NCBI GenBank assembly: GCA_005408345.1 | Contig: SEMN01000419.1 | Span: forward strand, 351,001 to 415,000 | DNA from: Macquaria australasica | Taxonomy: Eukaryota; Chordata; Actinopteri; Centrarchiformes; Percichthyidae | Direction: 5' to 3' | Length of the DNA: 64,000 bases | Shown here: positions 12,901 through 24,700 of the stretch, in pieces | How positions within the stretch are numbered: position 1 is the stretch's first letter | Layout of the letters: every line of letters starts with the position of its first letter | Program-made: the position numbers and the translations under genes | The notes under the pieces: generated by a model | Database searches by the model: none | The model's input: the letters and a program-made list of their open reading frames with translations, nothing else | What the model was told of the DNA's origin: nothing

Positions 12901-15900
12901 TTGCCCTCCTGCACCCACTCCAAAAGGGGCTATTATCAGGGGAATTACTCTGGGGACAAGTGTAGGGTGCGTCTGTCTAAGTAGGGCATCTAGGCTGAGC
13001 GTACAGTGGGTTAAACATACACCATTATATATTTAGGCTCTAGCTAGCTGCATGTGGAGTGTGAGGAATCGTTTGTGATGGCTGTAGTGACTGCTGTCCG
13101 ACTTTAAAACATGACTCACGAGTTGAAGAGTAAACATACGGCCACTGCCTCAGAGACACACACACCCTCAGTCAAGCAGCCTTATGTAAAGCAACTTCAG
13201 CACTAACACAGCTGTAGCTCCGAGGTGTGTGTTTTGCACTCATTCATAACTGTGCCGTGTGTATGCAACATGACCTATTCAGCATGCGTATGCTACTGTT
13301 CAACATGAAGTCACCAAGCCTCGCCACAGGCCTCAGAGCCAACATCTTTGTATTACAGTGCTCTCATATACCGCTCCTCGTCTCATCATTGTCTAAGCCT
13401 TTTTTAGGCAAGATAACAATGTCAGCTCCGTTTTTTTCTTTTAATAATGTCCAACCATAGACTGCCAATTAGTGAAATAGAAGAACCGCAGAAGTGGTTG
13501 GTTTGGAAGGAGACTGGGAGGAAGATAAAGACAGGGCTAAGTGAGTATATGTAGCCAAAGATAATATGGATAATCTATACATACTCCCCCGCCCCTCCTC
13601 CTGTCTTCCTGTTGACTCATATCTTCTGTCCTAACCTTTTTAATCTTCACTTTCTCTTTCTCTCTGCTCTGATTTCTCTCTGTATTTGCTTTCATATAGT
13701 CTTTTATCATCTCTTGTTTTCTCCTCTCCTCTCCCGCCCCCCTCTCCCCACTCCTTTCTCCTGCCTCCCATCTTAAACACTTAATTTCCCTTTCTCTTCC
13801 TCTGCTATCCACTTTTCCTGTGCCCTCCTTTTTGACTCCTCTCTCCTTACTCTTCGTCCTCCACTTTCACTCCTCTCATATTATTTCGCCTCAGCCACAT
13901 AAACCTGTATTGATCCGCTCTCATACTGGACCCGCTTGGCTAATTTCTCATACAGTCTTGCAAAGCCCAGGACAGTTTCATCTGAGTAACATGTTTCATT
14001 GTTAGTGTTAAATTTGATTAGACAAGTCGATTAAAAATTGTAATATTTAATTACAATATTGCTCTCAAGACTATTTCAGTCTAATTGCATATTCGCTAAG
14101 CCCCACCCCCCTCAGTTACTGCTGCTATGTCTGTCCAGCTGTCCTCTCTCACATGGCACATAATGATAATGGTGGCAGCTTTACTGCTTGAAATTCTTAG
14201 TAATTGTTTGAAACAATGGGCCCTTGATTTCAAACAGAAGTAGACAAAAGACCATTTCTCATTTCTAGCTGGTGACCGTCGATTTAGCCGGCTCTCGCGA
14301 GCAGATTTTATCAGCTAGCTAATTAAGCTAATGAAGTGGTTGAAAACGCCTTCGGCTGACTCAGTGTTTCGAGCTGACTCGTTTTAAAACAAGAATCCTG
14401 TAAAGGGGTCTTACAGTAAATATGCACATGATGGCTACATACATGATTATCATGCTAAAAGAACGAGGCTAAAGCTGAACATCCCAGGGGGAAAAGTCAG
14501 CATCCTCACCGGTTGATGATCCATGTAGAAGACAGAGAAATAAAGAAACAGCATTGTTCTTGTATTACAGTGTGGAGCTACAGTAGTTAGTCCTAGTATT
14601 ATAAGCATCACAAGGAAAAATGTAAGATCAGACTCACGTGGCTTACATACTTGGACAAGCAAGGCAGAGGTTAGACTTATTATCCTTATCTTTATTGTCC
14701 TTATCATCATAGAGTAGGTTTTCTTTATGTTACAAGAGGAAAAAATTTGAAGATGAAGACTAACATTAACTGTGTTTGGCAAACGTAATGCTATCTATCG
14801 CATATAGCAGGTTTAGCTGTAAACTTCCCCAAATCCAATAAAGAACAGGACAGAGCCGCTAACGTTAGCTTAATCTCTGATGGCATCCAGGATGTGGATG
14901 TTTAACATAGCCTGTAACCCCACAAAATACTATAGTATGAAATTCTCCTTGGAAGTAACACTGGATCAGGTTACTAGCTTACTGTATAGTGAGCTAGATA
15001 ACCGTACATACTAATGTCTCGAGCTTATGTACAGCAGGTAGACACACTGGTTATTCAGTTCTTTGCACATTTGCGCTTGTGTTTTGGAAAAAAGACACCA
15101 CCCTTCAAACTCTTCATATAACGAATGTTGCTCTCACTACAGCACTATGCACGCCGCCTCAATATGTGCATAGTTACGGTTGCTAAGCTATAACTGGACA
15201 ATTGCTCATCCAGGGAGGGGCTTCATGAACGGGGAACTGTGACGTCCATGAAGATTCTCTGTCAATCAGACCACATAATATCCACAAGTAGTACGTCAAA
15301 GGTAGGATATTTATATTTACCTTTTGTCCAAATGGATCAGGAGTAAAAACCCACCAAAGTTGAACCAACGACGTCATATAAAACATCTAAAACACTCTCA
15401 CTCACCTTGTACAGGTTTATAACCTTTTTCATTTGGAGACTTGGGGGAGGGTGGGCTCAATCCAGTGTGGCTTCCATCACAGTAATGCATATTTCACCAG
15501 CCGGCCTGTTAAATATGACCATCCCCCTATTGATCACAAGTGCTTTTTGACTGGCTGGCTTTTATGACGGGGTAAATCATGACCCAATTCCATTCCATTA
15601 GCAAAAGTACTTTTAAACAACGTGCTCAGCTACGGGATCTAAATAGGCTCTGATTGGGCACTATGAATCATTGCTTGGCTGACATGTGCACCCATAAAGA
15701 CGTACTTTACCCATATAGCTCATTAAAAGGGGAATGCACACTAGGGTATGTGTTCTGTGTGATTTAGTGGTAAGAGAAGGCTTTTAGGGGTACCTGATGC
15801 TGAGAGTAGATGGTGACACCATCAGTGCTGGACAAAGGTTTAGAAGCGACCAGCTGCTGCTGCTCCTCTACCCAGCGGTCCATATCAGGGTTGGGGAGCT

Positions 15901-18900
15901 TGGGCCCCCTCCGTCTGAGGGTCTGAGGGGTCCTCTGAGGCGTCCTCGGGCTTCTGGGGCTGTGAGGACTGTGGGTGCGACTGTGTGGTTGATGCACAAT
16001 CGTGGTAGCTTCCCTTGGAGCTCTGTCTCCATGCTTTGTCTCACTTTGTCCCAGCAGTGTACCGGTGCTATAGCTGGGTTCAAAGGGAGGCTTGGCTAAT
16101 GACTGACCCCTGCTCAGAGCCAGGTGGACGGCCTCTTGTTTGAGCTGGTTCAGGTTTACACCGCAGGCTCCACACTCACCCTGCTCCCTCTCTCTGTCCC
16201 TGGACTCATTGGTGGAGCGACTATGGACACGAAGGTTGTCATGAAGAAACGCAGACAGGTCACTAGAGTCCTGCAAAATTACAAAGAAGTGGCGGCAATA
16301 ATTTTACATTTACTAATTGCAAACAAACTTGACAGTTAGGTGTTTGAAGTAGTTACTTGCCTGTAATTGACATAAGCTCTGTTTTCACAGAAGAGACTAA
16401 CCTAATAAGATCAGAGATTCAGCACAAGCTTCTAGTGAAGACATAATAACAGCTAATTTGCTTTGTTTGATTTCTGGCTTTAAAATTACATGAATGATCA
16501 CTGAGCATATGGATATTGAGTCGTGGGAAGGCACTGAAAGCAATCTTAGCACTTAGCAAAGTAATCATGGAGTCAGGAGTATTGATTAATAATACCCCTG
16601 TCATCTTTAAAAGTACAGTAAGCAAAGAAAACCTACTTACTGCACATTTAAAATAAACTAAAAGTGTGATGAATCTATTATCCACCAATCCATTAAGAAC
16701 AACATGCTACCAATGGTTAAAGAAGCATTTTATTTTCATTTTCCTGATAAGGAAAATAATATTTCCTTGTTGAAACTGAAAAAAGTGTTCCCTGGCCATA
16801 ACACAGGTGGTCAAGTACGGCTATAAAATGATATAAACACTAGAACAAGGCTTTGTTTCTGTCTGTGAATGAGTGCTGGGCAGTCATTCAGTCTTATCAT
16901 TTTGTAGAATCGTGTCATGATAATTTAATGAGACTGTGTTACTTTAATAGACAGCCTAGACTGAGGATAATAATCAAATTTAATTTAGAACATTCTGACT
17001 CTAGTTAAAAAGGTTGTTTTTTTTACATCTAAGGTCCAAAATTTACAAAATTAACATCACAACATCATCTCGCTTTTCATCCTGACAAAGACACTCTTGT
17101 GCCACATCCTGTTTGGTCTGCCCTTGACACCTACCAACATCTGACACACTCACTCCCTCCTCCATCCCATCCATCCTGCAAGCGGCTAGCACATTGCCAG
17201 TGACACATATTCCCCCAGAGGAGTAGTGTAGGAGCTCTCAATAATTATGTAAAACAAAGTCATTAAAACTCTGAACGTGCTGAAACATCAGGGGAAAATA
17301 ATATCCAGGGGTCATAAAGCCACATGTATGTCCTGATATTCTCTTTATTCTACATCATATTGGCAAAATAAACAATCTACCACCTGCAAATTTCAGTTTC
17401 AGGTTTGGGTGTCTTGCATTTCTCAAATAGAAATGATGACAGATATATGAAGGGGGAAGTGTTCTGTAGTAGCCAGATGGGTGACTGGACTTACCATCTT
17501 AGCCAGATTGCAAGCCCATCTAAAAAAGATGACATTACAGAGACATGATGCTTTTGAGAAATCATGCTCGGATCAATAAACCTGCAAGGAGCTAGCTGGC
17601 TTATCAGATTTCTTCTGACCATGTCTGTGGCCACAAGATACCATCTCTCTCCTCCTTGCTCTGTGTCCTGCTCTGGCCTGTGGTCTCTCTCTAAAAACAT
17701 GATGCTAGCTGGGCCCCATCCCACTTAAGAGGACAAAAATAAATAGTCTTCCCTCAGTGGAGAGGACTGTGGAGATGACACACGGATGTCAAGATGAAAT
17801 ATTCATGCCCATTTGAAACCACTCACGCAGGAATGGCACGGGTTTACTTTGTCGATTGGAGTGTGTTTGATGGATGTTAGTGGTGACAAATGTACAGATG
17901 GCTGGTGTGCATACCTCCCAGAGGCAGCACTGTAAAGACTCGTGTGCCCACATGAACATTAAAAAACACTTTACTTTTAACTGACTTAAACTTGCAGCAT
18001 TCACACAGAAAATGTGTTAAAAGTGGCAGTTTTATTAACAAAGTCAACATGTGTGTCATTATAATGGGACTGCTTCTAATGCTTTCTTTTGTCAATTAAT
18101 CAGTTAATCATTTGGTCTGCAAAATGTCTGAAAATAAAAAAATGACCATTACAATTTCCCAGAGCCCAAGCTGATTTATTCATATTGTTTGTTTTGTCTA
18201 ATCAGCACTCCAAACCTTAAAGATTTCCAATTTATTATCATAGCAGACTATGAAAAACAACAAATATTCACATTTAAGATGCTGTACTCAGTACATTTTG
18301 GTTATTTTTGATTTTTTTTTTTTTTTAAAGACAAATGCTTAATCAATTAAAATTGCTGCTGTTTAATTTTCAGTCAATCAACTAATTGATTGACTGACTA
18401 ATCATTAAGCTCTGGATTATATGTATTGTTTAGCTAGTATACTTATTCTATCACAGTTCAAATTTGTTGAAAATATGAGCCATCACAAGTGTAGTTGCAT
18501 AAAGAATATCCAGTGGTATCATTATACTTTTTTCTATTATCTGTCAACTATAACCCTATACCACCACCTGCTGAAAAGTCCTGAGATGTGTTTACTTGAA
18601 TTAGCCTATATTTTTGTCTGTGCCAACACTGGACCCCAAAGACCCTTTTAACAATATTTTTCTTTTCTCAATAAGATTTGTATCAACCTAAAAGTGAGCA
18701 GACGGATCCTAAGTGCATTTGCGGTCCACCACATCCATGACCAGCTCCATCAGAGCATCATGTATGGTTACTGACCTTGCAGGAGAAGTGATGGTGAACA
18801 GCCAGGCTCAGAGCTTGTTTCTTGAGAGCAACAAGGGTCGCTGAGCACTTCTCGCAACGCGCAACTTTCCTGTCAGACCTCCCAAAGCCAGGATTCGCCG

Positions 18901-19408
18901 ACATAGTGCCTCTCCATATAGTCCCGCTACCGGAGGACATAGTACTCCTGATGCGGTCTCCTATGGTTCCAGGAAGGGACTTGTATGACGGGACGGCGTC
19001 TGCTCTCTGGCATATATTCCGATGTGGGTCGCCTCTGGTCCCTCCGGCACCCTCAGGAGCAGGGCGCTCCTTGGGCTGGTAGTCTTTCCGTTGAATACTT
19101 GCAGAAAAGCCGACGGGCTCACAGTTATGCTGCACTTCTGAGCTCTGAGAAATAAATGATTATAAGAAGGATGTATGTGGGCTTTGGCAGCGGGAAATTA
19201 GATGTCAATCGACGTGGACAACTGTAACCACACCCAAATGTTTTTCTTGCAGTGCAACAATATTATTCTAATGTGAAACTCTATAAAGACCATGCAATGT
19301 TTTACACATGTGAACAAAATCTGTTCATATTGAAAAAATCTGACTTACCCAGTGTGTTCCTCTGACCGAGGCAGGAAATCTCTCTCCTCTTCCAGTCAGA
19401 GATGACAT
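969..19408 (-). CDS. kif26b: kif26b-like atypical kinesin, 12 coding exons, C-terminus beyond window
   Basis: Coding exons in transcript order, each bounded by AG/GT and in continuous phase: 19408-19349, 19144-18776, 16270-15794, 12861-12737, 12616-12445, 8431-8219, 7773-7680, 6529-6258, 5381-5204, 4990-4849, 4534-4375, 4134-969 (5428 bp, 1809 codons). The start MSSLTGRGERF resembles the KIF26B N-terminus. Exon 2 has the cysteine motif RCEKCSATLVALKKQALSL. Exons 6-11 carry the motor domain (VKVVLRVSP, QAEVCAG, LGLIPCAISWL, KAPTAERAA, LLLRESLG, ETLSTIQLASRI). The 3.2-kb exon 12 holds the long serine-rich tail with DCLKCDTFAELQERL and TVTVQQPLDLKGQDELVF. The family binds microtubules without normal ATPase cycling and acts in cell adhesion and polarity. 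Exon 12 ends at a donor after 969, so the KIF26 C-terminal coiled region lies off the window. The large exon was not started at the ATG at 4209, because 4135-4209 is intron. Paralogue assignment (b rather than a) rests on tail motifs and the hnrnpu neighbour. Confidence 0.93.
7567..7602 (+). repeat. G-run tract with quadruplex potential
   Basis: Four G-runs of at least three (5, 3, 6 and 13 Gs) are separated by 1-3 bases. The tract lies in a kif26b intron about 80 bp from the donor of the 7680-7773 exon. It is G-rich on the plus strand, so the kif26b transcript would be C-rich here. Confidence 0.6.
8560..8965 (+). repeat. Interspersed repeat, copy 1 (TTAGCATGCTAAC family)
   Basis: It shares the order of blocks with the copy near 33560-34077: CCACTTTGGTCC, a GGATGGCCATGAAATT block, GCTAATTAGCAAATGTTAGC, then TTTAGCTCAAAGCACCA and CAGCCTCACAGAGCTGCT. 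I recognise this as a widespread percomorph repeat. The class is unclear to me, and I saw no coding capacity. Confidence 0.75.
11589..11617. repeat. AATATT hexamer tandem repeat
   Basis: Short perfect tandem array of the hexamer AATATT/ATTAAT inside a kif26b intron. Confidence 0.8.
11690..12019. mobile_element. Foldback MITE, copy 1
   Basis: The left arm contains CTTGCTGAGAGTTAGAGGA followed by GATCGATACCGCTCTCATG. The right arm contains the reverse complement, CATGAGAGTGGTATCAATC then CAACTCTCAGCAAG. The element is therefore a long inverted repeat without coding capacity. A second diverged copy is at about 48180-48546. This is a common fish MITE; superfamily not assigned. Confidence 0.8.
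12862..15793 (-). other. kif26b intron, no other feature identified
   Basis: About 2.9 kb between two kif26b exons. It contains a pyrimidine-rich stretch at about 13590-13870 and otherwise nothing I can name. Open frames here do not resemble known proteins. Confidence 0.6.
16271..18775 (-). other. kif26b intron, no other feature identified
   Basis: About 2.5 kb between exons 2 and 3 of kif26b; AT-rich, with a poly-T run near 18312-18326. No coding or RNA gene seen. Confidence 0.6.
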
Positions 19409-19984
19409 GACAACTTGTTAATATTTAAAAAGACATCCGAACAAAGGCAGGGCGCACTTTTATTTAATTTTGCCAAAGCTCCGTGGATATAAAGCAAACA
19501 TATTTCACTCATGGTAGGCTTGAGAGAAAAATATGACAGACTAAGAAGAGGCTGGAGACACTGTCTCAGAGCTGGAGTGATGACAGTGGCACTGTGGAGA
19601 AGGAGTGAGCGCACCGGAGAACACTTGGTGGAACACATGAATTCTCATATTTATTGTAGCCTCCTCAGGGAGGCAGTAAGGAGCAAGTGGTCAGACAAAC
19701 AATCAGAAAGAACAGGCTGGCGCACAGTTTGTTAATGGCATTCACTTGATATGTCTTTCTTTTCAAAACATAATTCCTAAATAATTATAATTCCTGTGAA
19801 AACCCATATGAATACTGTGCGCCTTCTTGCAACCGAATTTACAGATGATAAAGATTCCTGTATGGATGTAGCTACATGCAATCACTGTAACACTCCTATA
19901 ATATTACTGTAGGTACATTTTACATTATGATGTCAATCACAATGTCCCATCTTGAACTTGAACAGCTTAAATACACAGCCTGAG

Positions 19985-20275
19985 GCTCCACCCAGAAGAC
20001 TTATAAGGTCTGGCAACCGTTTCTGTCCTATTTTGAGAATGAGTTCCCTGCCATTAATACAATGTGGCCAACCCCCACCACCACCACCTCTTTTTGTTTT
20101 TATAAAGCATTTGTAGTTTTGTTTTGTTCAGTTTTTTATTTTATTAAACGCCTATTAACTGTATTGAAGTGGTATAATTGTTTCTGTGTTTATCTTATTT
20201 TGGAGTATTGAGTACTACTGTGATTGTACAACATATGTGAAAATCAATAAAAATATTTGAATAATAATGATGTCA
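19985..20275 (+). repeat. Possible retrotransposon 3' tail
   Basis: A T-rich stretch is followed by AATCAATAAAAATATTTGAA and an AATAATAATGA end, the layout of a LINE 3' terminus. No reverse-transcriptase coding sequence is visible, so this is tentative. Confidence 0.3.
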
Positions 20276-20504
20276 ATCATAGTGATGTCGCTATAATGTG
20301 CCTTCTGAAGATGTTATTGTTAAGTAGGACTAGCGCTAGAGGTCACATAGTAGCCAAGTAAAAAGGGAAAATAGATATATAAGGAAGGCTTTTTAAAAAC
20401 AACTTTATTGAACTCTGCAGAACAGGCGAACATCAGACATAAGTCTGCATACATGCAATTCTAGAATTATAACAATAGGCAGAGACTGTATAGAAATTAG
20501 ATTA

Positions 20505-20810
20505 AAGGGTTACTCCAGCAATTTAGTACTGGACTTCCATAAGGGTGGGGGACTCAGAAGAGACAGATTAAAAACAGAATGGTCAAAGAGGCCCAGATAT
20601 CCTGATTTTCAGTCCCTAGTATGGGTCAAGCTCTAAAAAAGCAGGAGCCTACATTTCTACATCTGATGACATCATCAGGGTTATTTTCTCAGACTTGACA
20701 TATAGCTCCAGAGCCACAGAAGACTGCTGTTTTCACACACTGAGTCTACTTACAAGGACGAGCAAACCGAATGTCATGAGTAAAGTCGGTGGAGTGCCCC
20801 TTTAAATGAA
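20505..20810 (+). repeat. Interspersed repeat, copy 1 (ACTCCAGCAATTTAGTA family)
   Basis: Begins near GGGTTACTCCAGCAATTTAG and ends near GGTGGAGTGCCCCTTTAAA. A second copy with the same order of blocks (AATTTAGTA, AAAAGAATGGTCAAA, CCACAGAAGAC) is at about 51590-52040. This is a familiar fish repeat with no coding capacity. Confidence 0.65.
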
Positions 20811-21539
20811 TTATACATTTAAAATAATAACAAAGTTGATAAAACATAATGTGCTGAGTGACAGTTTTTGTGCTTATATGCATAAGCATGTTCCACATGA
20901 AATTGACAAATGTCTGAAAATGACTGCATTTGTTGTTCTTGACTCATGAGTTTGGTATTTCTGTATCAGTTTTATACAGACGTCAGCCCTTCTGTTATCA
21001 GTGTCAAATAAAAATAAGACTATGTATTCTGAAAAATGAATTAGAAGTTATACAATAGCCGATGAAAGTCAACCTCCTTTGGTTGATTGGCTTAGTGTTG
21101 GATGATAGCGACTTTAAATCCAACATGTAGGCTAGATTTAATGTTAAAACAATAATAATAATAAATGATTAATCATTTAGATTTCTATTTTCCCGTGGAA
21201 GAGACTACTTTTAGAAAAGTCTTGCAAAATATACGTTATAGCCTACCTCGTACAAGGACCATTATTCCTACTAAATAATATTGTACATTACGGTATTCTA
21301 TATGTTATTATTGTCCTATACTCTTCCTAGAGGCACGACGCTGGCCTATTTTAACCTCCTACTGCCTATGTTTAGGCTACTTCTTTCCAAACATATATGA
21401 ATTTTGAAAATAACGATAAGCTGAGTAATATCCTGAGTGTTATTTATGTGAAATTGTTTTTTCTCCACGTTTTGTCCCACTTTTTCCACAACAACGCTTT
21501 CTATATGATTGGTTTTGTTATTACGGCAGTGACAGATGG

Positions 21540-21777
21540 TCGGCGGGCTATGTAACCAAGCTGCGATGCTCTCTGGGTAATTACGGTAGGGACGTCATCC
21601 TCCTCCCCCACACCGCAGGCTCAGCACAGCTCTTTTGCCGGTGAAAGATTGGTCGGACAACGCGGGTGCCATTTGGCGCAGTTTTGAGCTACATCCGTTA
21701 ACAAAGAGCGTCCAGTTATTTATTTGTCGTCGTATTTGTGAATTTTATTTAATCCAATTTGCCGTCAAACATTCAAA
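21540..21777 (+). promoter_or_regulatory. hnrnpu promoter and 5' UTR region
   Basis: GC-richer sequence directly upstream of the hnrnpu start codon with no TATA box, as expected for a housekeeping gene. It includes a GGGACGTCATCC element (CRE/ATF-like core) near 21590. The transcription start cannot be fixed from sequence alone. Confidence 0.5.
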
Positions 21778-24700
21778 ATGAGCGCAGTTAACGTTAAAAA
21801 GCTGAAAGTTAACGAGCTGAAGGACGAGCTGAAGAAGCGTAATCTTTCGGACAAGGGGCTGAAGGCCGAGCTGATGGACCGCCTGCAGGCCGCGCTGGAC
21901 GAGGAGGCCCTTGCCGGAGACTCCCCGCTGGACCAAGAAGCTGCGGCGGACGAGGGTTTCAGCCAGGCCGCCGACCAGGAGGGTATGGGTGAGGAAGAAG
22001 AGGGTGAGGGCCCGATAGAAGAAAGCATGGAGGCCAACGAGGAGGAAGAGGAGGAGGAGGAGGAGGAAGAAGAGCCGGAAAATGGGGGCGACGGTGGTGG
22101 CGTTGCCGAGGACGAAGAGATGGGTGAGGGGGAAGAGGACGGGGACGAGGAAGATGAGATGGATCCAATGCTTAAGGGAGATGTGGACGACATGGAGAAA
22201 ATAGACGCGGAGGACGGTGAGCCCGGGGACCAGGCTGCTGAGGGTGAGTCGACCGGACTGGTTATCAAAATGTGACTGGCTGGATGAACTGTGGCTGGGT
22301 GTCGGTTTTTGCTATAGCGCTAATGCCACCGCGGAAGGGAGCCGGCTGGGAATGACCAAATTTGAATGCGTAACCACACAGCAGCTTCCATGTTGAGCCA
22401 GATAGCGTGACCTCCCTAGACTAGTACGCGTTAGCCGCAAACTGAAACAGTTAGCCGGCATGCTAATTTAACGCTAGCATCGGTCACCACCTTGGTTAGC
22501 TAACCTGACGTTAATCATTTTGTAACGTCGCGTGTCGATAGTCCAGTCCACAAACTTTAGCTTCAGCATTATTTCGTCATAACTGAATGTCGTTAGCTAT
22601 AAATACAGAGTGGAGGAAGTGAGAAATAAGCTATTAATTTAACGTAGTCTGGCTTTTCGTTTCGCTGGGTTAGCGTGCTAGCTTGCCAGCTAACGTCATT
22701 TTCTTTGTGTCTGTGGTGCAGTGCTAAAAAGCTGATCAGCCGGTTAGCTAGTTCAGTGGTTCCCATTTTGACGTTTCACTACGAACGAGATGGTGGGGTG
22801 GAGGTCCGCCAAGACGATCACTTTATAACCTGCAGTTAAAAAACGCATAATGCGAGCAACATGTTTTGAAATGTTAAAGGTCTGACTAACTTACATGGGA
22901 TGACTGTGTATAAGCTCAAGTGTATTTGACTTCAAAGGGGGGCCGGGAACACCTGAACTAGCTGACCCAAAGCTGTGCGGAAGACGGGGTAGGCGCTGAA
23001 CTGCTCGTCCAGCACGTGGGTTAGTTTGTACGTGGTTTGAATAGAAAGTGTCATCTTGTTGGAATGAACATAGAAAATGTGGTTTACAATTAATAGCAAG
23101 TTTAGGGTAAGCTATGGGGGAGGGGGGTCAGTCCAGGTCTAAGTAGGGTTCCCAATTTCCTTGCATGATGCGTTTGTCCCAGACCACAGTAGACTTGTCC
23201 TCTTAATGAAATAGATTTATATCTGAATCTTATTAAAAACAGTATATTCTAAGCCCTTTATTGCAGGGTTAATGTCCCGTTACTTTGCAGAGACTTGTTA
23301 TTCCAGCCCCAGCAAACACTGTTTACAATGTTCATTTGGACCAGCTTACATTGTAATTATTATCTGGTCATTAGGGCTGTTACAACTTATGTAGTATGAT
23401 TGTGTTGTTTTAAGTGTAATCATGAGGTGTTACCTCTTAGTTACCTTTTTAACATTGATGATTATGGTCGACAGAATGTAACTAATGAACGGGCTTTGTG
23501 GGCCAGAACCCCACTGCCAGTCCGACCTCTCTCTCATATAAAAAGGAGCACCTCATTCTATATCTTTGTTCTATTTTCAAAGGGGATGCGGACAAAGACA
23601 CGAATGCTGATCAGAAGAATAAGAAGGGTGTTAAGAGACGCCGGGAGGAACATGGAAGGGGCTACTTTGAATTTATTGAAGAGAACAAATACAGCTGGTA
23701 AGGATGGGACAGAGCAAAAATGGCCTTCAGCATCCCTGAAGCGCCATCCATAGCTTTGTTGAACTGTATTGGCTTTAAGTGCCAATGCACATATAACTAG
23801 CAAGAGGAAAACCCTCATTTTCAAGTATTATACTATTTATTGAAAACCTTACTTTCTCACACATGTTTTGAGGGTCATCCCTGACTACTTAAAGAGCCTT
23901 ACCATTTACCTTTTACAGTGCCCACTCACATTTGTGTCTTTTATGGCCTGCATTCTGTAGCAGAAGTGCAACTATCAAGTCTCTATGAATTTTCACATCT
24001 GTTCCTCATGCCACGTATTGTTTTGAAAAGCCCATTGTGTCCTCAAGGTGAATCGTGGCTGCTCAAAGAGAACAAACCCAAGAGGAAAGTAGCAGATGTG
24101 CACTTTTGAATGGAGGGAGGGTGGGGAGGAATAGCTGAGAGGTGTGGGAGGAGGAGGGGTCCACTGCTGCAGGGTAGCACACAAGGATGTAGCAAAATTC
24201 CCAAAGTGTTTGGAACGTCCACGGAGGAGCTCGCTATTGACCGTCCATCGTTTTGCCTCGCAATGATCTTTTTTTTTCCCGTTTTTTGTTTGGTTGTATG
24301 ACGTCAAAATGCTATTTCTGTCTCATGTATCATGTCTTGTGTGTATGTTATCATGGTGTGTGTGTGTGTGTTTGCAAGGCTCTTTTCTACCCCCCTGCGC
24401 AGGTGACATCATGCATGGGGTGCATGGGTGTGAGTGTATGTGTGTGTGCATACATGTACCTACTTCTTGGTCAGTGTTTTGTTTTCATTGCGCTGTTGAC
24501 ACACTGTAAGGATCAACTGGCAGAAAATGGAATCACTTTTTGATTCAGCCATTTTTTATTTTTTATTTCGGGGAGAAGTCTGGGACTCTTGAAGACGCCA
24601 GAACTGTTAAAACGCGATAAAATTGCCACCTCTTCAGGGGCTTTCTCCCACCCTCCCCTCTAATCTGACAGTCAATTGTTTTTTGTTTTTTTTCCAAGCG

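Larger units (their letters stand above)
19409..21539. other. Divergent intergenic region between kif26b and hnrnpu
   Basis: The start codons of kif26b (minus) and hnrnpu (plus) are 2.4 kb apart, head to head. The kif26b 5' UTR must begin here; no TATA box could be fixed for it. A short minus-strand frame that ends at 19396 overlaps the kif26b start codon in another frame and would be an upstream ORF if transcribed. Repeats lie at about 19985-20275 and 20505-20810. Confidence 0.6.

Noticed and set aside
13537..13812. Charged Glu/Arg/Lys-rich minus-strand frame in a kif26b intron
   Set aside because: It comes from a pyrimidine-rich plus-strand stretch, with no splice sites that fit kif26b.
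21765..22268. Minus-strand serine-rich frame opposite hnrnpu exon 1
   Set aside because: It is the mirror of the glutamate-rich acidic coding sequence (GAG/GAA opposite TCC/TCT), with no independent support.
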